Origin: Endothia cerciana
Taxonomy: Eukaryota > Ascomycota > Sordariomycetes > Diaporthales > Cryphonectriaceae
Assembly: GCA_026119935.1 (NCBI GenBank)
Contig: JALRMH010000010.1
Span: 558,001 to 622,000 of the forward strand
Reading direction: 5' to 3'
Length of the DNA: 64,000 nt
Shown: positions 54,908 to 64,000 of the stretch, one piece after another
Layout: every line of letters begins with the position of its first letter
Position numbering within the stretch: position 1 is the stretch's first letter
Translations under genes and position numbers: made by a program
Notes under the pieces: generated by a model
What the model was told of the DNA's origin: nothing
Seen by the model: the letters and a program-made list of their open reading frames with translations, nothing else
Database searches by the model: none

Positions 54908-57553
54908 GGCGACTGATCTCCGGGACGGAGAGGTAGGCGGTGTTGAACGTGCCGTCCTGCGCCGAGTGGCCGGTACGGAAGATTGCAGAACTAGTGGAGG
55001 TTCGAGGTCAAGATTGGCTCTAGCGGGGGTGCATCAATCTGGGAAACAATAGGAGTGCGTCCAGAGTTCCTCCGGCGGCAGCCGCCGCGACGTATGCGGG
55101 AATAGCAAGGAAGGTGGGGACGAGAAAGCTGTATATGCGGCGGTGAGATGGAGATCATTGGGAAATCGATGCGGAAGTTCGCCTGGTTGGTCAAGATCTT
55201 GCGATGTCACTGCAACCTCGCGTGTCCGATAGAAGATGGGTAGACGCACAACCGTCCAAGGTCGAGGCTCTGAAGGTCCGCCGGATGCGCCCAGCCAAAT
55301 ATTGGCTGATCTCAATGCGACGACGATCAGGTCCCAGATGCTGTCTGGACACAGGCCAAGATTATCTTCGGCGCGAATGCCCGCCGTTTTTGCTTTTGCA
55401 CCAGGGGTGCCGTCAAGCGGAACGGAGAAATTATGAGGCACGTTTCGAAATGCCTCGTACTCACGCTTCCGACTTGAACGTCGTCCCTCAATTCTGCGAG
55501 GTGGCTTGTGGCGTCTGTAGATGAAGCCCAAGCTCCCTTCACTCACTCAGAGAGGGCAGCGGGAGGTCCTGTTCAGGTTCGTGGCCCGATGTGATTGAGC
55601 TGCTCGATATAACGAACTCTCGGGCAGGCCGTGAAGGGCAGCAGAGCGATCGATGTGCGTATCCAACGGCGAGAGAGGGGTATCGTCACAGACACTATCG
55701 TCCGAGGGCGACGTCCAGTGTTCAGACTCTTAGAATCTTAAGAAAACCTGATTTTCCGAGCCCGGTCCTGAGCTGAGAGCGCTGTCATGCAGAGGGGGAG
55801 CTCGGTGTTGGTCGCACACAAGTAGCGCAATTCCGAATCCCTAGCCGATATTGAGAGACAATTGGAGGTTCGAGATACTGCTGGGCGTTCGTTTGACAGA
55901 GTCGTACAGCCCGCGTGCCGGGAAATGAGTCGGCTTTGAGGCTGTCGTAGTCGAGGACAATAATAGCAGTGTATGCCTAAGAAGATGCGCCCGAGCCGTC
56001 GAGGAGTTGTGACGACGCTCCTGGGCTGCCGTTGGATGGAGGGTTGGGCCACTCTGGGGACTCGAAAGAATGGAAAAATCTAGCGCATCGGCAGCCCTCC
56101 CGATGTGGCTTGGGGGACAATAGCTTGCATTAAGAGAACCTATCAGTGGAGAGGAGCGGGCTCGGGAGGTGTTTCCGAGCTGAAGGGACAGCTCCAGGTG
56201 GCGGGCACTGGGCTGGGGCATCGAGATGGGGCTGGCAGCGTGCAGCCCGGAGGCTTCTCGAATCTACCGTATCGAGCAAGATAAGCGGGCGTCCAAGACT
56301 GGTCCCCAGCTGAGATGTCAAAACCTTGGCAGCATGGGATTTCCTTTTTCGCCCTTCTTTTCCGATGACTTTATTGCGTGTTGGAGAGACAGCATATCGT
56401 TGTTGTTGTTTTTTTTGCGCCGGATGCTTGCCGTCAAAACCGAGGTTGGCGGTGTGCGCCTTGGCGCTACCCGGCTTCGATCGTGCATTGCTTGTCTCGT
56501 TGCTGTACAGTCCCCACGATGCCGTCATGCAATTTCAGAGGAGCTCCGATATTCATACGTAGTTGGCCGGCCCGTTTCTTCCCTCTGCGTCTAAGCACTT
56601 TCGTACAGGGGTCATATGTGGTTAATTGCGTGCTAGAAACATTCCTGCGCTGTACCATGCAGCTGACGAGGTTTGATCGCCCTGCCCTTCCCAAGGGTTA
56701 ACGCCTCAAACTTGAGACAAATCGGAGGGGGGTAAAGTTTCTCGGGGGCTGGGTGAAGCATCCCTTGCCGGTGTCCAAATCATCTAAAGCGACAGTTAGC
56801 GAGAAACATTGATCGGGCGGGTATGCGCTCAGTACGCGTCCAAAGCACTGCTTTCACGGCGGCGCTGAAGAAGATAGGTGCCCACGGTTGGCCTCGGGCT
56901 AAGATCGACCCGAGACAGATTGAAGTACCGACCGATGTGTGGCATTATAGTGGGTGAGACAAGAGGAATGGGGTTGACACACGAGAGATGCTTGGCAACC
57001 AGGTCGAGGTTGGCATGTGTTGGCTGTCGAGACACAGGCCGACCTCACGTGGCAGGCCTGGAATGAGCGACGCACCCATATGCACGTCATGATGCCCCCG
57101 GGCTGGAGGCTGGAGTCGAGATATCTCACCAGCGCCGTCTCATCGCAAACGCCCGCACCCAACACCAACTGCCTTGGTCGATAAGATGGATATGCGTAGA
57201 CGCCAAGGGGCAGCACGGCGCCATCGCGTGATCTGACCACCCCCGACGGCCGTGGTCCAGCATGCAACCATCAAGAAGGGCTCTCAAAGCCGGCCTCCGG
57301 ATGCTTCGCGACGGTTGATAAGGTGTGCACAGGCAGGGTGGACTGATTTCCTCAGGAACCAGGCGTTTCCCATCTTGCATGGCCAATCGTGAACCATAAT
57401 GAGGCGCCAGGTGGTGGTGGTGGTGGTTGCGAAGATTGGTTCGCGTCTGCAGGCCGCTAAAACAAGAGCTCCAGGCCCCGAGGATAAGGTTGGATTGTCG
57501 GGACAACCCGCTGCGGGGAACCCAGCCGTACCAGCCTAGACAGCAGCGGCCAC

Positions 57554-57609
57554 CAGGCTGGCAGGCTGGCAGGCTGGCAGGCTGGCAGTGTGCCAGTGTG
57601 CCAGTGTGG
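57554..57609. repeat. Tandem 8-bp repeat, seven units
   Basis: Four copies of CAGGCTGG followed by CAGTGTGC twice and CAGTGTGG once, perfectly phased. Confidence 0.9.
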
Positions 57610-57871
57610 CAGGGGAAGGGACGGCAAGCGAACGCTGCGGTAAACTGTCCGAGATTCACCAGGGCTAGAAGTGACCTGACCTCCCAGCTGTCCGCTTGTG
57701 CCAGGAGCTGCCAGAGTGCTGGGCTGAGGTGATGGCGAGAGGCTAATAAGGCCATGTCTCGGTCGAACCTGGTGTTTTGTGCTGGTGTGGCTGACAGATG
57801 AGACACCCAGAACAGAGGGGTTCTATCTGGGAATGAAAACTTGAGCAATTAGCTCTGGACATTTTGAAAGA

Positions 57872-57877
<6 letters not shown>

Positions 57878-57913
<36 letters not shown>

Positions 57914-58006
57914 CCTTCTTTCCCCTCTTCTTCCTCTCCTTCTTTCTTCCCCTCCTCTCATTCCTTTCCCCTCTTCTTCCCTCTTCCTTTCACCTCTTCC
58001 CTCTGT
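57878..58006. repeat. (TC)n microsatellite within a polypyrimidine tract
   Basis: About 14 TC units followed by roughly 100 bases of nearly pure C/T, located about 600 bp upstream of the ASA1 start. Confidence 0.9.
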
Positions 58007-58591
58007 CTCGGTCGAGGTTGAGTCCCTGAGGCGGTGAGATGTTAGCCGTCTCGAGGGTCAAAAAGACAGACAAGAGATCGTCAGAAACTCTCGGTGCTCT
58101 CCGTCATCATATGGGCTTTTCAAGCGCTGAGTGGTTGCCTATAGTAGTCATCAATATTCCATTCGCGGTGGCAAGAAAAGCAGGCTCATGTGTACTAGGT
58201 ATCAGGTAGGGGTGCTGCCACAGCGCAAAGGTCACCTGCGGTTCTGGTTCGAGGCTTCAAGGATTAGTCAGGGTAAGGGTTGTATAGCCCACGGGCTGAC
58301 TAGTATGACCGGCGTTCAACCACATTTCATGGTCGTGGCGTTGGGAGGAGATTCGACCAGCCCAGCGAAATTTCCACCGCCCCGCCTGCACGACATCACG
58401 CGTCTACACAGCATTGCGTTCTGCCGAGACATGGCGATTCCATCTTGACCTATTGTTTTCGCGTCACACACTCGGCTGCCCGACCGAAGCGTCAATCGAG
58501 CTGCCATACTAGTGGCTTGGTGGGCTTGAGTCGAGGCTTTGGGAGATTCCGAACTCTGCCTGGTAGGGTTGAACCTCATGAATCATCAGCC

Positions 58592-59971
58592 ATGGCCAGC
58601 AAGGACGCAGACATTCCCCCGCAGCCCAGGGCCATCTTGAGGGGCCACGAGGCACAAGTCCACGCCGCGGCCTTCGTCAGGTCTAACGAGCGCCTCCTCA
58701 CCGGCGATGCAGACGGCTTTGTTGTGGCATGGGACCTAACTATCATGCGGCCACGCGCTGTCTGGCAGGCACATGAGAATGCGATTCTGGGCATCGCAGG
58801 ATGGGGCATGGACAAGGTCATCACCCATGGGAGGGACAACAAGCTCATTGTGTGGAGGCTTTCCGCTGGGGACGAGGCCTCCATGAGCACCATCCTGCCA
58901 CTGGGGACGGTCCCGAAGCCTCGCGTGAAGCCATGGATGCTGCATCTCCTCGAGGTCAACACTATGAACTTTTGCGCATTCGCATACAGTCCAGCTTCTC
59001 CACGTAGCTTGACGTCTGCTCCGGGCCATCCGCCTCAAGCAGAGCTACTCATTGCGGTTCCCAACACTCTAGCCTCAGAAGCCATCGATGTCTACAGCAT
59101 ACCGTCCCAGGCTCGTATACACACGGTCAAGCTAGGTGGTGATCATGGCATGGCCATGGCACTTGCCCTGATGTGGTTGTCCGACAACCTTACTCTGGCG
59201 ATTGGATACGAGGACGGGATGGCGGTCGTCGCGCAGCTTGAGGATGATAATAGGACCTGGAGTGTAATTTATCGAAACCAGTGCCACAAGCAACCCATCC
59301 TGTCGCTCGATATCGCACCAGACCTGGAATACTTTCTCACCTCGAGCGCGGACGCCACTATCGCAAAGCACCCGCTACCACGTCGACAGCCTAAAATTGT
59401 GAGACTGATCGGGGATGGCACTGCCAAAGCCAGCCTCGAAGACGAGCCCGAGACAATGACTGTCCCTTCTCCTGGGACGGACACACAAACTCCAGATCAG
59501 AGCAGACCCGTGTCACTGCTATCCGCCGCACTCGCCTCCCAGCCGCCGGTCCAGGCCCCAAGAGTTGCAACAAAGCCAGAGGTCCAGACGCAGCCACTAA
59601 AGGTCGTCGACACCAAGCATTCTGGTCAGCAGGGGCTCAGCATCCGGTCTGATGGACGCATATTTGCTACTGCTGGCTGGGACTCCAAGGTGCGGGTATA
59701 CTCAGCCAAGACGATGCGCGAGGTGGCGGTGCTCAAGTGGCATCCTGTGGGTTGTTTTGCCGTCACCTTTGCTGACATCATAGCCAACGATCCCGCCGGC
59801 GGCAGCGCTGCGGATAGCAGACCTGATGGCGAAGGCTCTTCAGAGACGAGGTTGGTGCCCAAAGTGCTCGACAACACGGTGAAAGCCCGGAGAATCACCC
59901 AGGCCAAAACAGCGCATTGGCTAGCAGCCGGAAGCAAAGATGGCAAAGTGAGCTTATGGGACGTGTTTTGA
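58592..59971 (+). CDS. asa1: ASTRA-associated protein 1 (ASA1), WD40
   Basis: Intronless, 459 residues from the ATG at 58592; the frame extends upstream to 58445 but begins there with TTG and has no homology-like sequence. A WD40 beta-propeller: first repeat PRAILRGHEAQVHAAAFVRSNERLLTGDADGFVVAWDL, second repeat AVWQAHENAILGIAGW...GRDNKLIVWRL, middle blades with the family motif LLEVNTMNFCAFAYSP, a Pro/Ser/Thr-rich loop (about 290-340), then GQQGLSIRSDGRIFATAGWDSKVRVY and a final WLAAGSKDGKVSLWDVF. The block LLEVNTMNFCAF and the C-terminal pair are characteristic of ASA1, a subunit of the ASTRA complex that works with Tra1, Rvb1/2 and the TTT chaperone in maturation of PIKK-family proteins. 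Confidence 0.92.
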   Translation: MASKDADIPPQPRAILRGHEAQVHAAAFVRSNERLLTGDADGFVVAWDLTIMRPRAVWQAHENAILGIAGWGMDKVITHGRDNKLIVWRLSAGDEASMSTILPLGTVPKPRVKPWMLHLLEVNTMNFCAFAYSPASPRSLTSAPGHPPQAELLIAVPNTLASEAIDVYSIPSQARIHTVKLGGDHGMAMALALMWLSDNLTLAIGYEDGMAVVAQLEDDNRTWSVIYRNQCHKQPILSLDIAPDLEYFLTSSADATIAKHPLPRRQPKIVRLIGDGTAKASLEDEPETMTVPSPGTDTQTPDQSRPVSLLSAALASQPPVQAPRVATKPEVQTQPLKVVDTKHSGQQGLSIRSDGRIFATAGWDSKVRVYSAKTMREVAVLKWHPVGCFAVTFADIIANDPAGGSAADSRPDGEGSSETRLVPKVLDNTVKARRITQAKTAHWLAAGSKDGKVSLWDVF

Positions 59972-60265
59972 ATGCGCCTCACTGCCACGCCGCGACGCGA
60001 TCGAGGAAACCTTCCAGCCGGCGGCTCCCCTGACTTGCTCCTAGATGGTCGGAGCTACCATTCGCCGAGAACCAGGCTCGCAATTCGTCTGACGAAGACG
60101 GCTCTGCGAAGAGCCGCCGTTTCCAATGATCTACAGAACTGCTGTGGTTAGAAGTACCGCAGCAGGAGCTTTTCGAAGTAGTCGAGGGTAACTGATCTTC
60201 ACCACACACGCAAAAGGCTTTGTACTGCCTTCCTCCCCTTCACGACTTTCTGCTGCTCATCATAC
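59972..60265. other. Convergent intergenic region
   Basis: Short spacer between ASA1 and the GNAT remnant; nothing recognisable. Confidence 0.5.
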
Positions 60266-61003
60266 CTACGACTCCCTCAACATGCCGAAATGCCTGTGCA
60301 CCCCCTCGCCCCCATGCTTGGCGAGATCAATCCAAATTCGCCCACGCTCTTGAAGCCCAGCCTCTCATACAGCCGCCACGCCCTCACGTCCTCGTCTCCG
60401 GACGTGTCCAGATACATTGGCAAGCCAGAGCACTCCTCAAACGCCGCTCGGATCAGCATAGACACGATTCCCCGTCTCTGATGGCCCTGCAGTGTGCCGA
60501 CATTGTCGACCATCCGATGAGGTCCCCGGCCGGCCATGATCTGCTCGGTCATGCGGTCGAGCCCCTCCCACATCTCGATCAGGATGGGGCCGTTCATACC
60601 AACCATGACACGTGCTTGGTTGATTTTTTTTATTTTTTATTTTATTTTTTGGGCGCGTGCTGCGGCGGTGTCCTAGATGGATTTAATAGCCATACAACAT
60701 TGCGGTCACCGTAGGTGGGAGGGCTCTTACCTCAGCTGTTATCGCAGTGCTCTCGGTCTTGGCCAGGTTGATGTAGCTCACTACCTTACGCTCCGGGTGG
60801 TTCTCGTCGCGAGCCAGGAGCAGGACATCATTTGGATCCCGCGGACTCTCTGAGAACATATACTCCAGTCCTGCATTGAATACCGCTGGGCTCATACTGC
60901 CGTGCGAGAGGCGATTGAAGTTGTTCGTGGGGCGGTCCTAGTAGTTGTCTACTACAGCTTTCGCGTCGGTCGCCGTGGCTTTCTCGATCGAAAAGCCCAG
61001 CAT
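60266..61003 (-). pseudogene. Degenerate GNAT-family N-acetyltransferase
   Basis: The reading starts at ATG 61003 (MLGFSIEKATATDAKAVVDN), a typical GNAT first strand and helix, but codon 22 is TAG (60940-60938). The frame then continues with GNAT-like sequence (NRLSHGSMSPAVFNAGLEYM, VVSYINLAKTE) up to a donor GTAAGA at 60730. After about 125 bp including an A/T homopolymer-like tract (60626-60650), a second block (60606 downward) carries VDNVGTLQGHQRRGIVSMLI, the acetyl-CoA-binding Q/R-x-x-G-x-A region, and RLYERLGFKSVGEF. No acceptor joins the two blocks in frame. Near 60330 the frame shifts by one base: DLAKHGGEGVHRHFGM, the usual C-terminal strand, is in another frame and ends at TAG 60266-60268. 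Premature stop, unjoinable intron and a one-base deletion together indicate a pseudogene. Confidence 0.75.
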
Positions 61004-61996
61004 CGTGAGTGTTGCTGGGCGGTCAGCCCGTATCAAATTCCCTCACATGAGATCGCGGAGGTGGTGTTTATCTCATGCGAGTAGAGGTGTTGGATATGGA
61101 GACGTCCGCGGCCAATGACTCCTCGCCGGCGCACTATCACCGACTTGTTCCGTTGCGGAATGATGCTGGGTCTCGAAGGTTATCGCATTTGGTGTTCGGC
61201 TTTGCAGCGGTGGCCACTGCGACGCTGCAAGATGCGAGTAATTAGGTCCAGGCAGGATACGAAAAACTATCGCTCTGCGAAGTGTTTCTCGATATGACTT
61301 GTAGTGAACAGGACGTGAGATATAACACTACGACTTCCACTGGTCTTCTCACCAAAGGCTCTGGAGCCCCCCTCAGAGAATGCAACCACACACTACGGAC
61401 GCAGGCGATTCGGTCGCATCGGAGGGTAACATCCCGGAGTCGCCCACGGCTCTTCGGATCCTTGTAAGCCTGGACGATCCACCATGTCCTTACAAGGCGG
61501 CCCCATCAACGACATATTTCCACGCTGAGCCCCCCAAAAGCACTCCTTGAGTGTTTCAGATCCCGTCTTTGGCTAAGGTCGCTGCTTCCCCCCCTACGGG
61601 GCTGTACCGAAATTTGAACACGACTTCGTATATCTGAGGACACTGCATTTCAAGCTCGAATGATGTTGGCCAATGCGGTGAGGGTCGACATACTTCGCTT
61701 CCGCCAATTCGGCGCAAGTGAGGCTTATGGCCTACATCTATCCCTAGAATATGACCTCGCGGTACGACCACGCTCGACCTATTAATCTACTTGTAACAAA
61801 CCAGCTCAAATACGAGCTTGGGCCCGCTCGATGGTTCTTGTATAAAATGCGGTCGAACCTGCTTTGCGCTGTTGATTGCCGTTCACCACTTTGATATTCT
61901 CAAAAGACACCGTCGATCGTTACCGCCATCCCGTCTTAAGCTAACGCGGCCCTTGCCCACTGCCTACCGCTCGCAAAAAATTACGGCCCCTTCACC
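61004..61996. other. Intergenic region upstream of the CE5 esterase
   Basis: About 1 kb; no gene seen. It ends with a TATA promoter and a C/T-rich leader. Confidence 0.5.
61841..61847 (+). promoter_or_regulatory. TATA box of the CE5 esterase gene
   Basis: TATAAAA 156 bp upstream of the ATG at 61997. Typical of inducible cell-wall-degrading enzyme genes. Confidence 0.6.
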
Positions 61997-62785
61997 ATGA
62001 AGACATCAGCTCTTGCTCTCGCCGCAACTCAGGCCTTACTGGCCTCTGGAAAGCCGGTCTTTGATTTTCTGCCCCGTCAGTCAGGTTCCTGCCCTGGCAT
62101 CCACGTCTTCGGCGCCCGGGAAACAACCGCCTCCGCTGGTTTCGGCTCCTCTGCTACCGTTGTCGACATGGTGACTCAGGCCTACTCCGGCTCCACCTCC
62201 GAGGCCATTGACTACCCGGCATGCGGTGGCCAGTCGTCGTGCGGCGGCGTCAGTTATGCCGACTCGGCGAAGCAGGGGGTCGAGGCCGTCACCACTGCTG
62301 TCAACGACTTTGCCGAGGAGTGCCCGGACTCTCAGATCGTGCTGGTTGGATACTCGCAAGGAGGACAGATTATGGATGATGCGCTATGTGGAGGAGGCGA
62401 CACTGCCGAGGGCATTACCAGCACGACAGTACCACTGTCTGCGGCGGCTATCAGCCAGATCAAGGCAGCTATCTTCATGGGCGACCCTCGCTTCGTGAGC
62501 GGCCTTTCCTATGAGGTCGGAACCTGCGAGGCAGGCGGAGTAAGTCGACGAGACTTGGGGTGCCGCATACACCGCTGTGGATGTGCTGACAACCCTTTGC
62601 AGTTCGATGCCCGGGCTTCTGGCTTCAGCTGCCCGAACGCGGCCAAGATCAAGTCGTATTGTGATTCCTCGGATCCTTACTGCTGCAACGGCGATGATGC
62701 CGCGACGCACCAAGGGTATGGCTCGGAGTACGGAGCGCAGGCGTTTGCGTTCATCCAGAGCAAGATAAACTCGACCTCTGCTTGA
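61997..62785 (+). CDS. Secreted acetylxylan esterase (CE5, cutinase fold)
   Basis: Two exons, 61997-62539 and 62603-62785, give 241 residues. The intron (GTAAGT...CTGAC...TTTGCAG, 63 bp) is a multiple of three and has no stop, so an unspliced reading frame also stays open; splicing restores the family sequence EAGG-FDARASGFSCP. Signal peptide at 1-18, then a short propeptide up to about residue 30. Catalytic Ser 120 in VGYSQGG, Asp 205 in DSSDPYCC and His 217 in DAATHQGYG; the spacings 85 and 12 equal those I recall for Penicillium acetylxylan esterase II. Ten cysteines allow the usual five disulfides. The SCPGIHVFGARETT start and DPYCCNGDD block separate it from true cutinases. It removes acetyl groups from xylan. 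No carbohydrate-binding module is present. Confidence 0.93.
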   Translation: MKTSALALAATQALLASGKPVFDFLPRQSGSCPGIHVFGARETTASAGFGSSATVVDMVTQAYSGSTSEAIDYPACGGQSSCGGVSYADSAKQGVEAVTTAVNDFAEECPDSQIVLVGYSQGGQIMDDALCGGGDTAEGITSTTVPLSAAAISQIKAAIFMGDPRFVSGLSYEVGTCEAGGVSRRDLGCRIHRCGCADNPLQFDARASGFSCPNAAKIKSYCDSSDPYCCNGDDAATHQGYGSEYGAQAFAFIQSKINSTSA

Positions 62786-63168
62786 GACGGCCTACAGTAG
62801 CGTCACAGATGTAGACCGCTGGTATCTTGGACAGGCGACACACGCGTGGCGATTACTTCAACCTTCTGCTGTACATAATTCCGACGTCGAGTTCAAGATG
62901 TTTTGTACCGATGTGAGCCAGGGGCCTTCTGGAAAACTTTTAAACGAATTCTGCGCTGTTCATTCAAAAGCTGCGCGCTGAAAATCGAATGGTCGACTGG
63001 CTATGCTTTGGTGCCTTCCCTCGACCTCGGCGCACGAGGCCAGTCCCCGGGACTCTGCTTCTGAGAGCATCGCTCTTGTTGAAAACACAGTAACTGCTTC
63101 GGCCCATTGACACGATGCGCTGCCACTCCACAGCCTGGGGCCCTGCACCTTAGCTAGGGGACCCATTC
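62786..63168. other. Convergent intergenic region
   Basis: Spacer between the CE5 esterase and the lectin-like gene, both ending here. Nothing recognisable. Confidence 0.5.
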
Positions 63169-64000
63169 TCAACACTCGATCTTATCCGTCCAGGTCCAAG
63201 CAAAGACGTCGGTCGAGTTGGCGGTGTACTCGTGAATCTCACCCTTGCTGGGACTGAAAAGGTAAATCTTGCTCTCCTGTGTCTGGGCGACGGACGAGAA
63301 CCCGTGCCCCTCGAGATCAAGCGGCCCCCCGCTCAGCTGGGGGCCAGCCACGACCCAGTTTCCCCGGGGCTTCCATGCCGCCATGGTCAAAGCGCCCTTG
63401 AATGGATCGAGGAACGTGACGAAATTGTTGGTCCAGCCGGTCGCGTCCGTTCCAAAGGTCGTGCTGGCCAGCTTCGGCGAGGGCTGGACCGAGAGGCCCT
63501 TCTTGACGGGCTTGCCTGTCGAGTGGGTCAGTCAAGTTCTCGCCCCCTGTTTCTCCAGTAAAAACCCCGGCCTCATTCCGCCGTGTCACTCACCAGAGTT
63601 CCCGGCCGTCGGCTGTCCACTACCAATGGGCCCCTGCATGATCTCCATCAGGCCGTCATTTTGTTCATAGTACATCCTGATCGCATTGTGGTCTGCGCCG
63701 GTTGTCACCTTTGCCCCAGTGTCCGTGAACGCGCTGATCGCCACTCCGGATCCGGGCGCCACATTGGTGGCGAGTATCGAGGGCTGTCCCCAGGTCAGGT
63801 TTGTCAAATTCGCAGCCACGATCTCCCCTCCGTTGTTCTGCCACATAACGAACAGCGCGTTGTCACAGCTGTCGCACTGCTGCCACATGGCGCTCAGCTG
63901 AGATCCCGGTAGGATAGCAGGGTGGTCCAGCGCGTCGCTGAAAGACCCCCTCATCCAGCCTGTGGGGCTGGGCGGGTCCGTCGAGTAAACCTCCGCTATG
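63169..64000 (-). CDS. Secreted lectin/beta-propeller-like protein, 5' part outside the window
   Basis: Partial: the gene enters from beyond base 64000. Visible exons are 64000-63594 and 63515-63169, joined in phase (TCT G|GC AAG) by a 78-bp intron with donor GTGAGT and acceptor CGACAG; about 251 C-terminal residues are seen. The sequence has repeated blades with Trp and Asp/Gly turns: YSTDPPSPTGW, SQLSAMWQQCDSCDNALFVMWQ, TGADHNAIRMYYEQNDGLMEIM, TNNFVTFLDPFKGALTMAAW and KIYLFSPSKGEIHEYT, ending in DKIEC. Phrases such as IRMYYE and I-EY resemble fungal fucose-specific-lectin-type six-bladed propellers, but conservation is loose. Two cysteines (DSC) and an NLT sequon fit a secreted protein; the signal peptide would be outside. 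Sugar specificity unknown. Confidence 0.7.

Larger units (their letters stand above)
54908..58591. other. 3.7 kb interval, probable 5' exon or leader of the regulator plus promoter DNA
   Basis: No independent gene is supported. A 5' exon of the Zn2Cys6 regulator may lie here (possible acceptor CCACTAG near 54993 on the minus strand), with a long leader as is usual for large regulators. The 57.5-58.0 kb part holds an 8-bp tandem repeat and a TC microsatellite/pyrimidine tract. Confidence 0.5.

Noticed and set aside
57126..57848. 240-codon frame on the minus strand containing the 8-bp repeat
   Set aside because: Starts with TTG, is built partly from the tandem repeat and a CAC repeat (His run), and shows no domain.
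1..64000. Secondary-metabolite cluster
   Set aside because: Transporters, two Zn2Cys6 regulators and an oxidase remnant are present, but there is no polyketide synthase, peptide synthetase, terpene cyclase or prenyltransferase in the window.
1..64000. tRNA, 5S rRNA or CRISPR array
   Set aside because: No T-loop/anticodon combination with pairing acceptor stems, no 5S signature and no regularly spaced repeats were found; a covariance-model scan would be needed to exclude small RNAs.

Overview
The window is nuclear DNA of a filamentous ascomycete, most likely a Sordariomycete. It has short GT-AG introns with GTAAGY/GTGAGT donors and CTAAC/CTGAC-type branch sites, GC-rich exons with strong third-position GC bias, genes on both strands without operons, Zn(II)2Cys6 regulators, fungal sugar transporters and secreted plant-cell-wall enzymes. 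No rRNA, tRNA, CRISPR array or intact mobile element was recognised.

Layout. 1.7-5.2 kb: a large mitochondrial-type PPR protein (+). 6.6-8.7 kb: a four-exon hexose transporter (-). 8.7-12.9 kb: a gene-poor, partly AT-rich stretch with microsatellites. 12.9-15.3 kb: the ribosome-biogenesis helicase DBP7 (-), facing away from a small conserved nuclear-type protein (15.95 kb, +). 16.9-18.6 kb: an M61-type peptidase fold with PDZ domain in which the zinc site is gone (-). 19.5-20.1 kb: a small hydrophilic protein. 21.3-22.7 kb: secreted pectin methylesterase. 24.1-26.8 kb: a large glycosylated membrane protein. 28.3-36.1 kb: an accessory-looking group of a secreted carboxylesterase, a Zn2Cys6 regulator and a DHA-type MFS exporter transcribed divergently, and a P-loop kinase-like gene of phage/bacterial type. 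37.5-40.3 kb: a zinc-finger/Pro-Gly-rich protein and a one-TM protein. 41.1-46.3 kb: a sugar/quinate-type transporter (-) divergent from a cytosolic arylsulfatase (+). 46.4-47.5 kb: a TTC1-like TPR cochaperone. 48.0-48.9 kb: a broken FAD-linked oxidase. 50.0-51.1 kb: a HAD phosphatase with a 17-nt first exon. 51.6-54.9 kb: a second, very large Zn2Cys6 regulator whose 5' end is unresolved. 58.6-60.0 kb: the ASTRA subunit ASA1. 60.3-61.0 kb: a degenerate GNAT acetyltransferase. 62.0-62.8 kb: a CE5 acetylxylan esterase/cutinase. 63.2 kb to the edge: the 3' part of a secreted lectin/beta-propeller-like protein.

How it fits together. Pectin methylesterase, acetylxylan esterase, carboxylesterase, two sugar transporters and the FAD oxidase remnant suggest a saprotroph or plant-associated fungus that degrades pectin and xylan. 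PPR, DBP7, TTC1 and ASA1 are housekeeping. Exon-intron structures were derived by eye from splice consensus, reading-frame phase and family alignment from memory; no searches were run. I do not see a clearly new multi-gene system. The best leads are the zinc-less M61 protein, the phage-like P-loop gene, the two decayed genes, and the esterase/regulator/exporter neighbourhood.
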